Shown piece by piece: positions 1 through 6,920 of a stretch of 12,564 nucleotides of DNA (its first letter is position 1; each line of letters opens with the position of its first letter). The notes under the pieces were generated by a model. It ran no database searches. It was given only the letters and a program-made list of their open reading frames with translations, and had not been told where the DNA came from. This stretch comes from an uncultured Eubacteriales bacterium (GTDB lineage: Bacteria > Bacillota > Clostridia > Oscillospirales > Oscillospiraceae), in assembly GCA_900554705.1 (NCBI GenBank), contig USIH01000050.1, positions 1-12,564 on the forward strand, read 5' to 3'. The translations under genes and the position numbers were made by a program.

Positions 1-1
1 C

Positions 2-274
2 GAGCCTGCAGCGGACCTTGCCGTCGTAGTCGCTGCCGCCTCTGCCGCAATGGACAAGCCGGTGCCCGATCTGCTCTCCGCTGTCGGCGAAGTCGGCCTG
101 ACCGGTGAGATTCGCAGCGTTGCGCAGCTTGGACAGCGCCTGAATGAGCTGCATCGCATGGGCTTCACGCGCTGCATCGTGCCGCGCAGCACAATGAAGG
201 ACTGTCAGGCACCTGCCGGTCTGGAACTGCTGCCTGCTCGCAACATCCGTGAGGCGATTGCCGTCGCCTTTTGA
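2..274 (+). CDS. radA: DNA repair protein RadA (Sms), 3' end only
   Basis: This is the C-terminal 90 or so residues of RadA, a RecA-like ATPase that promotes branch migration in recombinational repair. The frame is open from base 2, so the gene begins outside the window. The visible part belongs to the Lon-protease-like C-terminal domain: it reads EPAADLAVVVAAAS, then DKPVP, then the family signature GEVGLTGEIRSV, and later GFTRCIVPRS, all where RadA proteins have them. It ends with TGA. RadA is often encoded near clpC and disA in Firmicutes, but the upstream genes cannot be seen. The next gene starts 24 bases later on the same strand, so the ATP-grasp genes may be read through from radA; no terminator is visible in the gap. 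Confidence 0.93.
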   Translation, partial: EPAADLAVVVAAASAAMDKPVPDLLSAVGEVGLTGEIRSVAQLGQRLNELHRMGFTRCIVPRSTMKDCQAPAGLELLPARNIREAIAVAF

Positions 275-298
275 TCTTTTTGAAAGTCGAGACGATTT

Positions 299-1321
299 AT
301 GCCGGGAATCAAGTATTTGTTCCGCGTCGTTCGCGGAATGCGGTTTGATAAACTGAATCATATGCTGGCCGTCGTGAAGGACAAAAGCGGTCATGGCAAA
401 ACACGGACGCTTTTCAGTATGGCTTGGTGTGCCTTGCGCTATGGCGCAGGCTACTACGACTATGTGATGTTCGGTTTTTATGACATGACCGGAAAGCAGC
501 GCGACACCTACCTGACCCGTGTCCGCAATAAAAAAGTCTGCGAAGCGATGAACGACTACCGCTTCTCAGAGGAATTTGACGATAAGCTGCGCTTTAACGC
601 AAGGTTTTCTTCCTACCTCCACCGCAACTGGCTGGATGGGAGCACCGCTACAGAGGCCGCGCTCGCCGCATTTTTACAGGGGCAGGACGCTTTCTTTGCC
701 AAACCAAACCATGGCTCTTGCGGAAACGGTGTAGAAAAGCTCCGCGTCGCCGATTTTGGCAGCTACGAAGAGATACTTGCTTATCTGCACAGGAAGAAAC
801 TGGTCGTTCTTGAGCAGGTTCTTGCGCAGCATCCGGACATGGCGCGTCTGCATCCGTCCTCCGTTAATACCCTGCGCATCGTCACCGACCTTGTCGGGGC
901 AGACGACGTTCGCATCGCCTATATCGTTCTGAAGATCGGCAGGGGAGGCGGCTGCTGCGATAACACCGGGCAGGGGGGGATGCTTTGCCGTATCGACCCC
1001 AAAACGGCGACGATCTGCTCCGTTGCGACCGACGACTATTTTAATGTCTTTTCTGCCCACCCCGACACCGGTGTCGTCTTCCAAGGCTACCGCGTTCCCA
1101 TGCTGTCCGAAGCGATCGCGCTTGCCAAGAAAGCCGCGCACGAGATCCCGCAGATGCGCCACGTCGGGTGGGACATCGGCATAACGCCCGACGGACCTGC
1201 GATCATTGAGGGGAATGAATACCCCGGCACGGATCTTTGTCAGCTGGCACCGCATACGCCGGAAAAGAACGGGCTGTGGAAGCCGTATTACAAGTCACTT
1301 CTGAAGGAAATTACAAAATAA
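299..1321 (+). CDS. Sugar-transfer-associated ATP-grasp protein, copy 1
   Basis: A 340-residue soluble protein of the ATP-grasp fold, resembling the 'sugar-transfer associated ATP-grasp' family (PF14397 type) often annotated as hexapeptide-transferase-family protein and found near capsule or envelope genes. Its substrate is unknown. Visible ATP-grasp elements are a nucleotide loop FFAKPNHGSCGNGV (residues 132-145), hinge LEQ (171-173), HPSSVNTLRIVT (185-196), DNTGQGG (221-227) and the metal-binding end VGWDIGITPDG...IIEGN (289-306), where D292, E304 and N306 are the likely magnesium ligands. All key residues seem present, so it is probably active. The ATG at 299 gives an N-terminus that aligns with the paralogue downstream. 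No good ribosome binding site precedes it, so translation may depend on coupling with radA. The next gene is its tandem paralogue. Confidence 0.85.
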   Translation: MPGIKYLFRVVRGMRFDKLNHMLAVVKDKSGHGKTRTLFSMAWCALRYGAGYYDYVMFGFYDMTGKQRDTYLTRVRNKKVCEAMNDYRFSEEFDDKLRFNARFSSYLHRNWLDGSTATEAALAAFLQGQDAFFAKPNHGSCGNGVEKLRVADFGSYEEILAYLHRKKLVVLEQVLAQHPDMARLHPSSVNTLRIVTDLVGADDVRIAYIVLKIGRGGGCCDNTGQGGMLCRIDPKTATICSVATDDYFNVFSAHPDTGVVFQGYRVPMLSEAIALAKKAAHEIPQMRHVGWDIGITPDGPAIIEGNEYPGTDLCQLAPHTPEKNGLWKPYYKSLLKEITK

Positions 1322-1354
1322 AACAACTCGGATACAGATCTGACATCCATATGA

Positions 1355-1395
1355 TGCAAAGCCCTCCTATGCTAAGCGCAAAGGAGGGCTTTGCA
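1355..1395 (+). promoter_or_regulatory. Perfect hairpin masking the SD of ATP-grasp copy 2
   Basis: A 14-bp perfect inverted repeat with arms 1355-1368 (TGCAAAGCCCTCCT) and 1382-1395 (AGGAGGGCTTTGCA), loop of 13 bases. The right arm contains the whole SD AGGAGGG and ends one base before the ATG at 1396. The left arm supplies CCCTCC as anti-SD. It lies 33 bases after the stop of the first ATP-grasp gene. There is no T-tract after it on either strand, so it is a poor standard terminator. As RNA it should hide the ribosome site in any transcript reading through from upstream. The structure is directly seen; the regulatory role is inferred. Confidence 0.7.
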
Positions 1396-2397
1396 ATGTT
1401 TCTACTGAAGGTTTTCAAAAACGCCAGCTTCAAAAGATGCAGCCAAATTGTCCGCTGGGTGCAGCATCAGAGCGGTCGTCCGCGCATTCTTATCTATGCC
1501 GACATGGTCTGGTGTGCGCTGCGACACGGTGCCGGATACTATGACTATGCGAACTTCGGTTTCTGGACACTCAATGAACGGCAGAGGGCGACCTACGTCA
1601 CCCGATTTCGCAACAAACGCCTTCTGGATCGGTTCAATGACCGTGCACATTATGAGGATTTTAACGACAAACACCGCTTTATCGAGCGTTTTTCGCCGTT
1701 TATGCACCGCCAAACGCTCGATCTGACGCTTGTATCCGCAGAGCAGTTCCGTGCTTTCATCTATACGCACCCGATTTTCTTCGCAAAGCGTTCCCGCAGC
1801 TGCGGCGGCAAAGGTGTCCGACGTGTCCGTGCCGCTGACTATCCTGACGGCACAGCACTGCTGACGGCGCTGCTAACGGACGGACTGACGATCTTAGAAG
1901 CACCTGTGGAGCAGCACCCGACGCTGTCCGCACTTCATCCGCAGTCGGTCAACACGCTGCGCATCGTGACGGATTTTGTGCGCGGGGAAGCGCGTATCGC
2001 CTATATCGTGCTCAAAGTGGGACGCGGGGAAGCATACTGCGATAACTCCGGCTGCGGCGGGCTGTTCTGCCGTGTCGACCCCGCCAGCGGCGTCGTGCTG
2101 TCCGATGCGATAGATGACGACCGAGCCGTCTACACGCAGCACCCCGACACCCTGCACCGTTTTTGTGGTCTGCATATCCCGTTCTTTGGGGAAGCGCTAC
2201 AACTTGCGCTCCGCTGCGCCGCAGTCATCCCTGAAATTGGGCACATCGGCTGGGACATTGCGATCACGCCAACCGGTGCCGAGCTGGTCGAAGGGAACGC
2301 TGACGCGGGCGTAATGTGTCAGTTTGCCCCGCACACGCCTGAGAAGCGGGGACTGTGGCCCTATTACAAAGCGCTATTTCGCGCACGTACGGAATAA
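1396..2397 (+). CDS. Sugar-transfer-associated ATP-grasp protein, copy 2
   Basis: A 333-residue paralogue of the protein just upstream, colinear throughout: GAGYYDY, FRNK, HPQSVNTLRIVTDFV, IAYIVLKVGRG, GWDIAITP and APHTPEKRGLW all have near-identical counterparts. ATP-grasp elements are FFAKRSRSCGGKGV (residues 128-141), LE (167-168), DNSGCGG (216-222) and metal ligands D287, E299 and N301. It differs in the first nucleotide-loop residues (AKRSRS instead of AKPNHG), so substrate or nucleotide contacts may have diverged. The frame is open further upstream (in-frame ATGs at 1351, 1354 and 1369), but only the ATG at 1396 follows a strong SD (AAAGGAGGG, 8-base spacing) and matches copy 1 at the N-terminus. 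That SD lies inside a perfect hairpin. Its end is only 3 bp from the convergent phosphatase gene. Function beyond ATP-dependent ligation is unknown. Confidence 0.85.
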   Translation: MFLLKVFKNASFKRCSQIVRWVQHQSGRPRILIYADMVWCALRHGAGYYDYANFGFWTLNERQRATYVTRFRNKRLLDRFNDRAHYEDFNDKHRFIERFSPFMHRQTLDLTLVSAEQFRAFIYTHPIFFAKRSRSCGGKGVRRVRAADYPDGTALLTALLTDGLTILEAPVEQHPTLSALHPQSVNTLRIVTDFVRGEARIAYIVLKVGRGEAYCDNSGCGGLFCRVDPASGVVLSDAIDDDRAVYTQHPDTLHRFCGLHIPFFGEALQLALRCAAVIPEIGHIGWDIAITPTGAELVEGNADAGVMCQFAPHTPEKRGLWPYYKALFRARTE

Positions 2398-2400
2398 ATG

Positions 2401-3051
2401 TTAAAGCGCACAAATCGCCCGATACAGTTCCTCCGGCGTTGCGGAAACGCTTTTCGCGCCGCTGTCCCATAAAAAATTTGCACTGCGGAAGCCCCAGCTA
2501 ACGCTAAGGCAGGGAAGTCCTGCATTTTTGGCCGTTAAAATATCGACGTCTGAGTCGCCGACATAAACCGCATCTTCCTTACTGCCGTTTAATGTGGAAA
2601 GTGCCTCCCTGACCATGGCCGGATCCGGCTTTTTCGGCAGGCGGCTCGACTCGCCGATCGTCAATGTGACCCACGGCGCGAAGAATCTCTCATGAAGCAC
2701 CTGCGCCATTTGCATCGCCTTGTTCGTGACAACGGCAAGCTTGCAGCCATCGTCGGTCAGTGCCTGTAGCAGCGCTGGCACGCCGGCATAAAATGCCGTT
2801 TTTTCACAGCAGTGCTGCGCGTAATGTGCCTTCATTGCCGCAAGCACTCGATCAATCTCCGCCTCATTGCTGCCCTTCGGCAGGCAGCGAACGATCAGCA
2901 TTCGCAATCCGTTCCCGACAAATGCTCTGACTTCCTCAAGGGTTCGTTCCAAATAGCCGCATTCCCTCAAGGCAAAGTTTGTGCTGGCGTGTAGATCGGC
3001 AAGTGTGTCGAGCAGCGTCCCATCCAAATCAAACAATATCGTCCGTTTCAT
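2401..3051 (-). CDS. HAD-family phosphatase, phosphoglycolate-phosphatase-like
   Basis: A 216-residue cytoplasmic phosphohydrolase of the haloacid dehalogenase superfamily with a helical cap after motif I, the arrangement of phosphoglycolate phosphatase (Gph) and pyrophosphatase PpaX. All four motifs are present: DLDGTLLDT (residues 8-16, nucleophile D8 and acid/base D10), VVTN (107-110), the lysine in PKKPDP (139-144), and GDSDVD (165-170) for magnesium. Substrate cannot be told from sequence. Three starts are possible: TTG at 3066, ATG at 3054 and ATG at 3051. ATG 3051 is chosen because AAGGG sits about 7 bases before it; 3054 is nearly as likely. The start lies inside the recombinase gene (about 23 bp overlap), implying one transcript and translational coupling. 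It converges tail to tail with the ATP-grasp gene, with no terminator visible between them. Confidence 0.9.
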   Translation of the reverse strand: MKRTILFDLDGTLLDTLADLHASTNFALRECGYLERTLEEVRAFVGNGLRMLIVRCLPKGSNEAEIDRVLAAMKAHYAQHCCEKTAFYAGVPALLQALTDDGCKLAVVTNKAMQMAQVLHERFFAPWVTLTIGESSRLPKKPDPAMVREALSTLNGSKEDAVYVGDSDVDILTAKNAGLPCLSVSWGFRSANFLWDSGAKSVSATPEELYRAICAL

Positions 3052-4033
3052 CATGATTCCCTTCAATGCGCGAGAGGGGATTGGCCTCCGCTGCGATCTT
3101 TAACTCCGTATTCTCAATGTGCGTGTAAATCTCCGTCGTATTCAGATGTGCATGGCCGAGAACCTCCTGCACCGTTTTAATATCAACACCGTTTGCAACC
3201 ATCAAAGTCGCGGCGGTATGCCGCAGCTTGTGCGCCGAATACGGCTCCAACCCCGCCGCAAGCATATGCTTTTTGACCAGACGATGCACCGCCGTCACGC
3301 TGATGCGGTTATGATCGCGCGACCCAAAAAGAGCACGGTTGTCAGTAAGCACCATTTGATTGCGCTGCGCCATATATCGTTCGATCGCCGTCTTGCAGGG
3401 GGAGCCAAAGTAGACAATACGCTCCTTGTTGCCTTTACCCGTCACTCGGATGCGGTCGTCATAGACGTCCGTCAAATTCAGATTCACAAGCTCGGAGCGC
3501 CGTATCCCACAGTTCAAAAAGAGCATTAAAATGGCATAATCGCGCACCGCGTTCACACCCTCGACCGCCCTCAGAAGCCGCATGGATTCGTCCAACGTCA
3601 GATAGTGGGGGAGGGACTTGCGCAGCTTGGGATACTCCATGTCTTTCACCGGATTTTCTGTTAATTGACGCGTTCGCACGGTCAAATATTTGTAAAAGGA
3701 CTTGATCGCGGACAATTTTCGCGCACGCGCCGCAGCGCCAATGCCGGTATTGGCGTCATCACCAAAGGCGCGATCATTGGCCAAAAAGGAAAGAAAGTCA
3801 AAAATATCAGTAATAGTTATTGTTTTTATAAATTCCAAATCTACGTCCTTTATGGAAATGGAGTCGAGATCTGTCGTATAGGGCATTTCGTTCTTCATCA
3901 GGAGCATAAAGCGGAGAAACATCCGCAGGTCAAGGTAATACTCACTGATCGTCTGCGCCGATTGCCCCTTGATGTTTTCATGATACGACAAAAACTCGCG
4001 CAGAATCTGCGGCGCATCCAAAAATTGCTTCAT
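3029..4033 (-). CDS. Tyrosine recombinase, XerC/XerD-like
   Basis: A 334-residue site-specific recombinase. Residues 5-120 look like the SAM-like N-terminal core-binding domain and 140-320 the catalytic domain. The catalytic set is complete: R178 in CGIRRSEL, K200 in TGKGNKER, H268 and R271 in SAHKLRHT, H294 in LGHAHLNTT, and nucleophile Y303 in EIYTHI. It is somewhat longer than typical XerC/XerD (about 300), with an acidic N-terminal insertion (DLDSISIKDVDLEF) and an acidic tail. The frame is open to 4222, but that extension encodes a repeated peptide from a DNA tandem repeat and has no homologous look. ATG 4033 has a good GAGGTG site 7 bases upstream. It could be the chromosome-dimer resolvase or an orphan integrase; no excisionase, other phage gene or att site is evident nearby. 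It is co-transcribed with the HAD gene it overlaps. Confidence 0.92.
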   Translation of the reverse strand: MKQFLDAPQILREFLSYHENIKGQSAQTISEYYLDLRMFLRFMLLMKNEMPYTTDLDSISIKDVDLEFIKTITITDIFDFLSFLANDRAFGDDANTGIGAAARARKLSAIKSFYKYLTVRTRQLTENPVKDMEYPKLRKSLPHYLTLDESMRLLRAVEGVNAVRDYAILMLFLNCGIRRSELVNLNLTDVYDDRIRVTGKGNKERIVYFGSPCKTAIERYMAQRNQMVLTDNRALFGSRDHNRISVTAVHRLVKKHMLAAGLEPYSAHKLRHTAATLMVANGVDIKTVQEVLGHAHLNTTEIYTHIENTELKIAAEANPLSRIEGNHDETDDIV

Positions 4034-4116
4034 TGCAAGCACCTCGTTTCTTATAAAGAAATAATGGGAACGATCGTCTGTAGAAAGGTAGTTATGTTCA
4101 CCGATGGAACGCGCTG

Positions 4117-4164
4117 GCTGTAGACTCCGGATTTGAACTTGCTGTAGGCTCCGGATTTGAACTT
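4117..4164. repeat. 24-bp tandem direct repeat, two copies
   Basis: Two adjacent 24-bp units, 4117-4140 and 4141-4164, identical except for one base (GTAGACTCC versus GTAGGCTCC). Each reads GCTGTAG(A/G)CTCCGG followed by ATTTGAACTT. They lie 84 bp upstream of the recombinase start, in non-coding DNA. On the minus strand each unit contains GTTCAAATCC, which resembles a tRNA T-arm, but no tRNA can be folded around it. It may be a recombinase-binding or attachment-site remnant, or a slippage duplication. Confidence 0.8.
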
Positions 4165-4368
4165 TAAGAAAAAGCGCATAGGATCGGCACACCACGCAAA
4201 ACTTTGCACATCTTAGCCACAACAGCGGAACCGCACAGCAGGAAAACGATCACTCAGTTATCTCTCATCATCCAAAGGCATTTGCGCCAATCAACTCCAG
4301 CACCAAAGCCCGCAGTCCAACGCCTGCATCCGCTTTCTCACAACATCATAATCATTATATCACAGATC

Positions 4369-4412
4369 CATTCCGAACGCAACAAAATTTTTATTTTGTT
4401 GCGTTCGGAATG
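4369..4412. repeat. Perfect palindrome with 20-bp arms, TTTT loop
   Basis: Arms 4369-4388 (CATTCCGAACGCAACAAAAT) and 4393-4412 are exact reverse complements around a four-base TTTT loop. The stem is far longer than chance allows. It has no T-tract after it on either strand and no adjacent upstream gene end, so it is not an ordinary terminator. It could be a cruciform or recombinase target, an operator, a small mobile-element remnant or a structured RNA. The inner motif CGAACGC(A)ACAAAA recurs in the next feature. Confidence 0.9.
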
Positions 4413-4429
4413 CAAAAAACAAAAAGACC

Positions 4430-4464
4430 CGAACGCACCAAAACCAACGTTTTGTTGTCGTTCG
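4430..4464. repeat. Second, imperfect inverted repeat of the CGAACG motif
   Basis: Left arm CGAACGCACCAAAAC (4430-4444) and right arm GTTTTGTTGTCGTTCG (4449-4464) pair at the outer six and inner five bases, with mismatches between. Both arms resemble the arms of the palindrome 18 bp to the left, giving four copies of one motif in alternating orientation within 95 bp. It looks like a diverged duplicate of that palindrome. Confidence 0.65.
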
Positions 4465-4825
4465 CGGAACCGCTGAACGTTGCGCTACTACCTCTCTCCC
4501 TCCCGCGCTAATAAATGGTAAAACACTATGTAGAATTGAAGACAGTATTCTCGGCGCTGTTGGCATAAGACAGATTGCCCTTACTTAGAAAGCTACCTGC
4601 TCAGAGGTACGGGTCATGATTACTTAATTCTCTTACGCTGCTATCTCCAGCCACCGTTTTTTACTTTTTCATCCAACGTCGTCCGTCTATCACTTTGTCC
4701 AATGTGTCACTGTTTTTCTTTCTTCAGTCTATCTCCATTTTTTGAACCCTTTCAAATTCTAAGGCATTGCCTTCTCTTATCCCAAATCCAGGCCAAAATA
4801 TCCGGTTGAACCCCTTCCCTGAATA

Positions 4826-4854
4826 TTGACTTTTTGTACATGCCGTGCTATTCT
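4826..4854 (+). promoter_or_regulatory. Sigma-A promoter for ktrB-ktrA
   Basis: TTGACT (4826-4831), a spacer of exactly 17 bases, and TATTCT (4849-4854) closely match TTGACA-17-TATAAT. Transcription would start near 4861, leaving a leader of about 46 bases before the ATG at 4907. That is too short for the c-di-AMP (ydaO) riboswitch that controls ktr genes in some Firmicutes, so control at the leader seems absent. Confidence 0.8.
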
Positions 4855-4906
4855 TCTTCTGAAAAAACATCCGTACGACATTCTTTTTTTCTGACGAGGT
4901 ATGTCT

Positions 4907-6256
4907 ATGAGGTCATTTCGGCTGACAACTTCACAGATCATTCTTTTGGGTTTCCTGTTGGCGATCCTCCTCGGAAGCGCTCTTCTCGCTTTGCCCATCA
5001 GCACAAGAACGGGCATTCCTGTCCCCTATTTGGACGCGCTGTTCACTGCTACGACCTCTACCTGTGTAACCGGTCTTGTAACGCTGCCTACGGTGAGCAC
5101 TTGGAGCACTTTTGGGCAAATCGTTATTCTTGTGCTGATCCAAATCGGTGGACTTGGTATCGTCACGATCGTGTCTTGGGCAATGCTTCTCCTGCGGCGG
5201 AAAATCGGCATTTCCACGCGGCTGCTCATTCAGGACGCATTTAATCTCAATACCCTCTCCGGTCTTATCCGTTTTGTCAAAAAAGTCCTGCGCGGCACCT
5301 TTACCGTCGAGGCACTCGGTGCTTTGGCATATATGACGGTCTTCATTCCACAGTTCGGCACGCACGGCATTTGGATCTCCGTATTTCACTCCGTCTCCGC
5401 TTTCTGCAACGCAGGGATCGACATTGTTTCGGAAAATAGTTTCTGCGCCTACGTGCGCGACCCCATCGTCAATTTAGTCACCTGTGCGTTGATCGTTCTC
5501 GGCGGTCTCGGGTACATCGTTTGGTGGGATCTGCTTCGCGTCGCGCAGGAAAAAAAGCCCCGCGCACCGTTTTGGCGGCGGCTCACGCTGCAAAGCAAGC
5601 TCGCCGTCTTTATGACGCTGTTTCTGATCCTCACCGGTACGGCAGGCTTTTACTTCTTTGAACGAAACAACCCCCTCACCATTGGCGAGTTTTCCGTGCC
5701 GCAGAAGCTGCAGGCCGCACTTTTTCAGTCCGTTACGACCCGTACAGCCGGATTTGCAACCATTGCGCAGCAAAATTTGACCAACGCTTCCGCAATCCTC
5801 TCTCTGCTGCTGATGTTTATCGGCGGCTCCCCTGTCGGCACGGCCGGCGGTATAAAAACCGTCACGGTTGCTGTACTCGCAGCCACGGCACTTTCCGTAG
5901 TCAGAGGGCGCAATGACGTAAATCTGTGCCACCGTCGGCTCTCGGAGCAGGCGATCCGGAAAGCCGTCGCGGTGTCCACCATCTCGTTTTTGATCGTATT
6001 TCTCTCCACGCTTAGCCTTGCCGCGGTAACGGATGCTCCCGTGCTTGACATTCTCTTTGAGACCGTCAGTGCAACAGCAACCGTTGGTCTAAGCCGAAAC
6101 CTGACAGCAACGCTGAACGGTATTGGAAAGACAATCATTATCATCACCATGTATCTCGGCAGAGTCGGCCCCATCTCCCTTGCCTTTGCCCTCAGCGGCA
6201 AGAGCAGAAACGTAAATATCATCAAAAATCCGACGGAAGACATCAGCGTCGGCTAA
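4907..6256 (+). CDS. ktrB: Potassium uptake protein KtrB (TrkH/KtrB family)
   Basis: A 449-residue polytopic membrane protein forming the ion-conducting subunit of a Ktr-type potassium (or sodium-dependent potassium) transporter. It has the four pseudo-repeated M1-P-M2 units of the family. Selectivity-filter loops, in this start's numbering, are TCVTGL (52-57), FCNAGID (166-172), TTRTAGF (277-283) and ATATVGLS (389-396), each with the key glycine. The intramembrane gating loop FIGGSPVGTAGGIKT is at 304-318 and the conserved arginine in YLGRVG near 419. Length is typical of KtrB. ATG 4907 is chosen over the in-frame ATG 4901 because GAGG at 4896-4899 is 7 bases from 4907 but abuts 4901. Its regulator KtrA follows 15 bp later in the same operon, driven by the promoter at 4826-4854. 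Confidence 0.95.
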   Translation: MRSFRLTTSQIILLGFLLAILLGSALLALPISTRTGIPVPYLDALFTATTSTCVTGLVTLPTVSTWSTFGQIVILVLIQIGGLGIVTIVSWAMLLLRRKIGISTRLLIQDAFNLNTLSGLIRFVKKVLRGTFTVEALGALAYMTVFIPQFGTHGIWISVFHSVSAFCNAGIDIVSENSFCAYVRDPIVNLVTCALIVLGGLGYIVWWDLLRVAQEKKPRAPFWRRLTLQSKLAVFMTLFLILTGTAGFYFFERNNPLTIGEFSVPQKLQAALFQSVTTRTAGFATIAQQNLTNASAILSLLLMFIGGSPVGTAGGIKTVTVAVLAATALSVVRGRNDVNLCHRRLSEQAIRKAVAVSTISFLIVFLSTLSLAAVTDAPVLDILFETVSATATVGLSRNLTATLNGIGKTIIIITMYLGRVGPISLAFALSGKSRNVNIIKNPTEDISVG

Positions 6257-6271
6257 AGGAGAAGCGAAACA

Positions 6272-6916
6272 ATGCATAAAACTTACGCCGTGTTCGGCCT
6301 TGGACGCTATGGGCGCGCCGTCGCCACGCAGTTGGAAGCGCAAGGCGCGGAAATCATTGCAATCGACATCGACGAAGTAGCCGTGGAGGAAGCCGCACCC
6401 TTCCTCACCATGTGCAAGTGCGCGGACATCACCGACCGCAAGGTGATCGAGCAGCTCGGCATTGCAAACGTCGACACCGTTATCATTGCAATGGCAAGCA
6501 ATTTGGAAGCAAGTGTTATGGCGACCATGCTATGTAAAGAGGTCGGCGTCCCCACTGTGATCGCCAAGTGCGCAAACGAAACCCACCGCAAAATTCTCAG
6601 CAAGGTCGGCGCGGATCGCGTCGTCTTTCCGGAATACGAATCCGGCATACGCCTTGCAAAGAACCTGTTGAGCGCCGGTTTTACCGATATGATCGAACTG
6701 TCCGGAAAGATCTCCATGGTCGAGCTGGAAATGCGGCCGGAATGGGTCGGTAAAAGTCTCTCAGAACTGAATTTGCGCGGCAAATACTCTATGAACGTTG
6801 TGGCCATCCGCAAAGGGAGCAGTGTCTCCACACAAATAATTCCGTCCGCCCCGCTTGAAGCCGAACAAACCCTGATCGTAATTGCGGACACGGAGCGACT
6901 CAAAAAGTTAAAATAG
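6272..6916 (+). CDS. ktrA: Potassium uptake regulatory protein KtrA (RCK domain)
   Basis: A 214-residue cytoplasmic protein that assembles as an octameric ring under KtrB and gates it in response to nucleotides. The N-terminal RCK/TrkA-N Rossmann domain shows the GLGRYG loop (residues 9-14) and the acidic D32 that binds ribose at the end of the second strand, followed by ADITD, AMASNLEAS and FPEYESG typical of KtrA. The C-terminal RCK_C domain (about 135-214) is the part that binds c-di-AMP in other KtrA proteins; whether it does here is not visible. An AAAGGAG site lies about 10 bases before the ATG. No T-rich terminator follows. Instead the gene runs 4 bases before the long hairpin that overlaps the cotJ ribosome site, so read-through into cotJ is possible. 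Confidence 0.95.
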   Translation: MHKTYAVFGLGRYGRAVATQLEAQGAEIIAIDIDEVAVEEAAPFLTMCKCADITDRKVIEQLGIANVDTVIIAMASNLEASVMATMLCKEVGVPTVIAKCANETHRKILSKVGADRVVFPEYESGIRLAKNLLSAGFTDMIELSGKISMVELEMRPEWVGKSLSELNLRGKYSMNVVAIRKGSSVSTQIIPSAPLEAEQTLIVIADTERLKKLK

Positions 6917-6920
6917 AAAA

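Larger units (their letters stand above)
4034..4825. other. Long non-coding interval between divergent xer and ktr genes
   Basis: About 790 bp with no credible gene on either strand. The short open frames here have no family resemblance and no ribosome sites. It contains the tandem repeat at 4117-4164 and the inverted repeats at 4369-4412 and 4430-4464. From about 4620 to 4820 the plus strand is rich in T and C, with nothing else recognised. No convincing promoter for the recombinase gene was found, though one is expected here. No riboswitch fold could be recognised by eye. Confidence 0.6.

Noticed and set aside
674..1255. Minus-strand open frame of 193 codons inside ATP-grasp copy 1
   Set aside because: It lies wholly within a clearly conserved gene and its translation resembles no protein.
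1237..1395. Upstream extension of ATP-grasp copy 2
   Set aside because: It overlaps the end of copy 1, lacks a ribosome site, and is absent from the colinear paralogue.
4117..4175. tRNA gene on the minus strand, suggested by GTTCAAATCC
   Set aside because: The T-stem bases do not pair and no acceptor, D-arm or anticodon arm can be placed.
4034..4222. N-terminal extension of the recombinase to 4222
   Set aside because: The extension encodes a repeated peptide from the 24-bp DNA repeat and is unlike any Xer N-terminus; ATG 4033 has a proper ribosome site.
4204..4476. Small plus-strand protein of 90 codons in the intergenic region
   Set aside because: No start signal, no family resemblance, and it runs across the perfect palindrome.
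4369..4480. LexA (SOS) box cluster, suggested by CGAAC and GTTCG half-sites
   Set aside because: The half-sites are not spaced as CGAAC-4-GTTCG; the arms are far too long or too far apart.
3029..4500. Integrated phage or genomic island marked by the recombinase
   Set aside because: No excisionase, repressor, structural or mobilisation gene and no flanking att pair is visible in the window.
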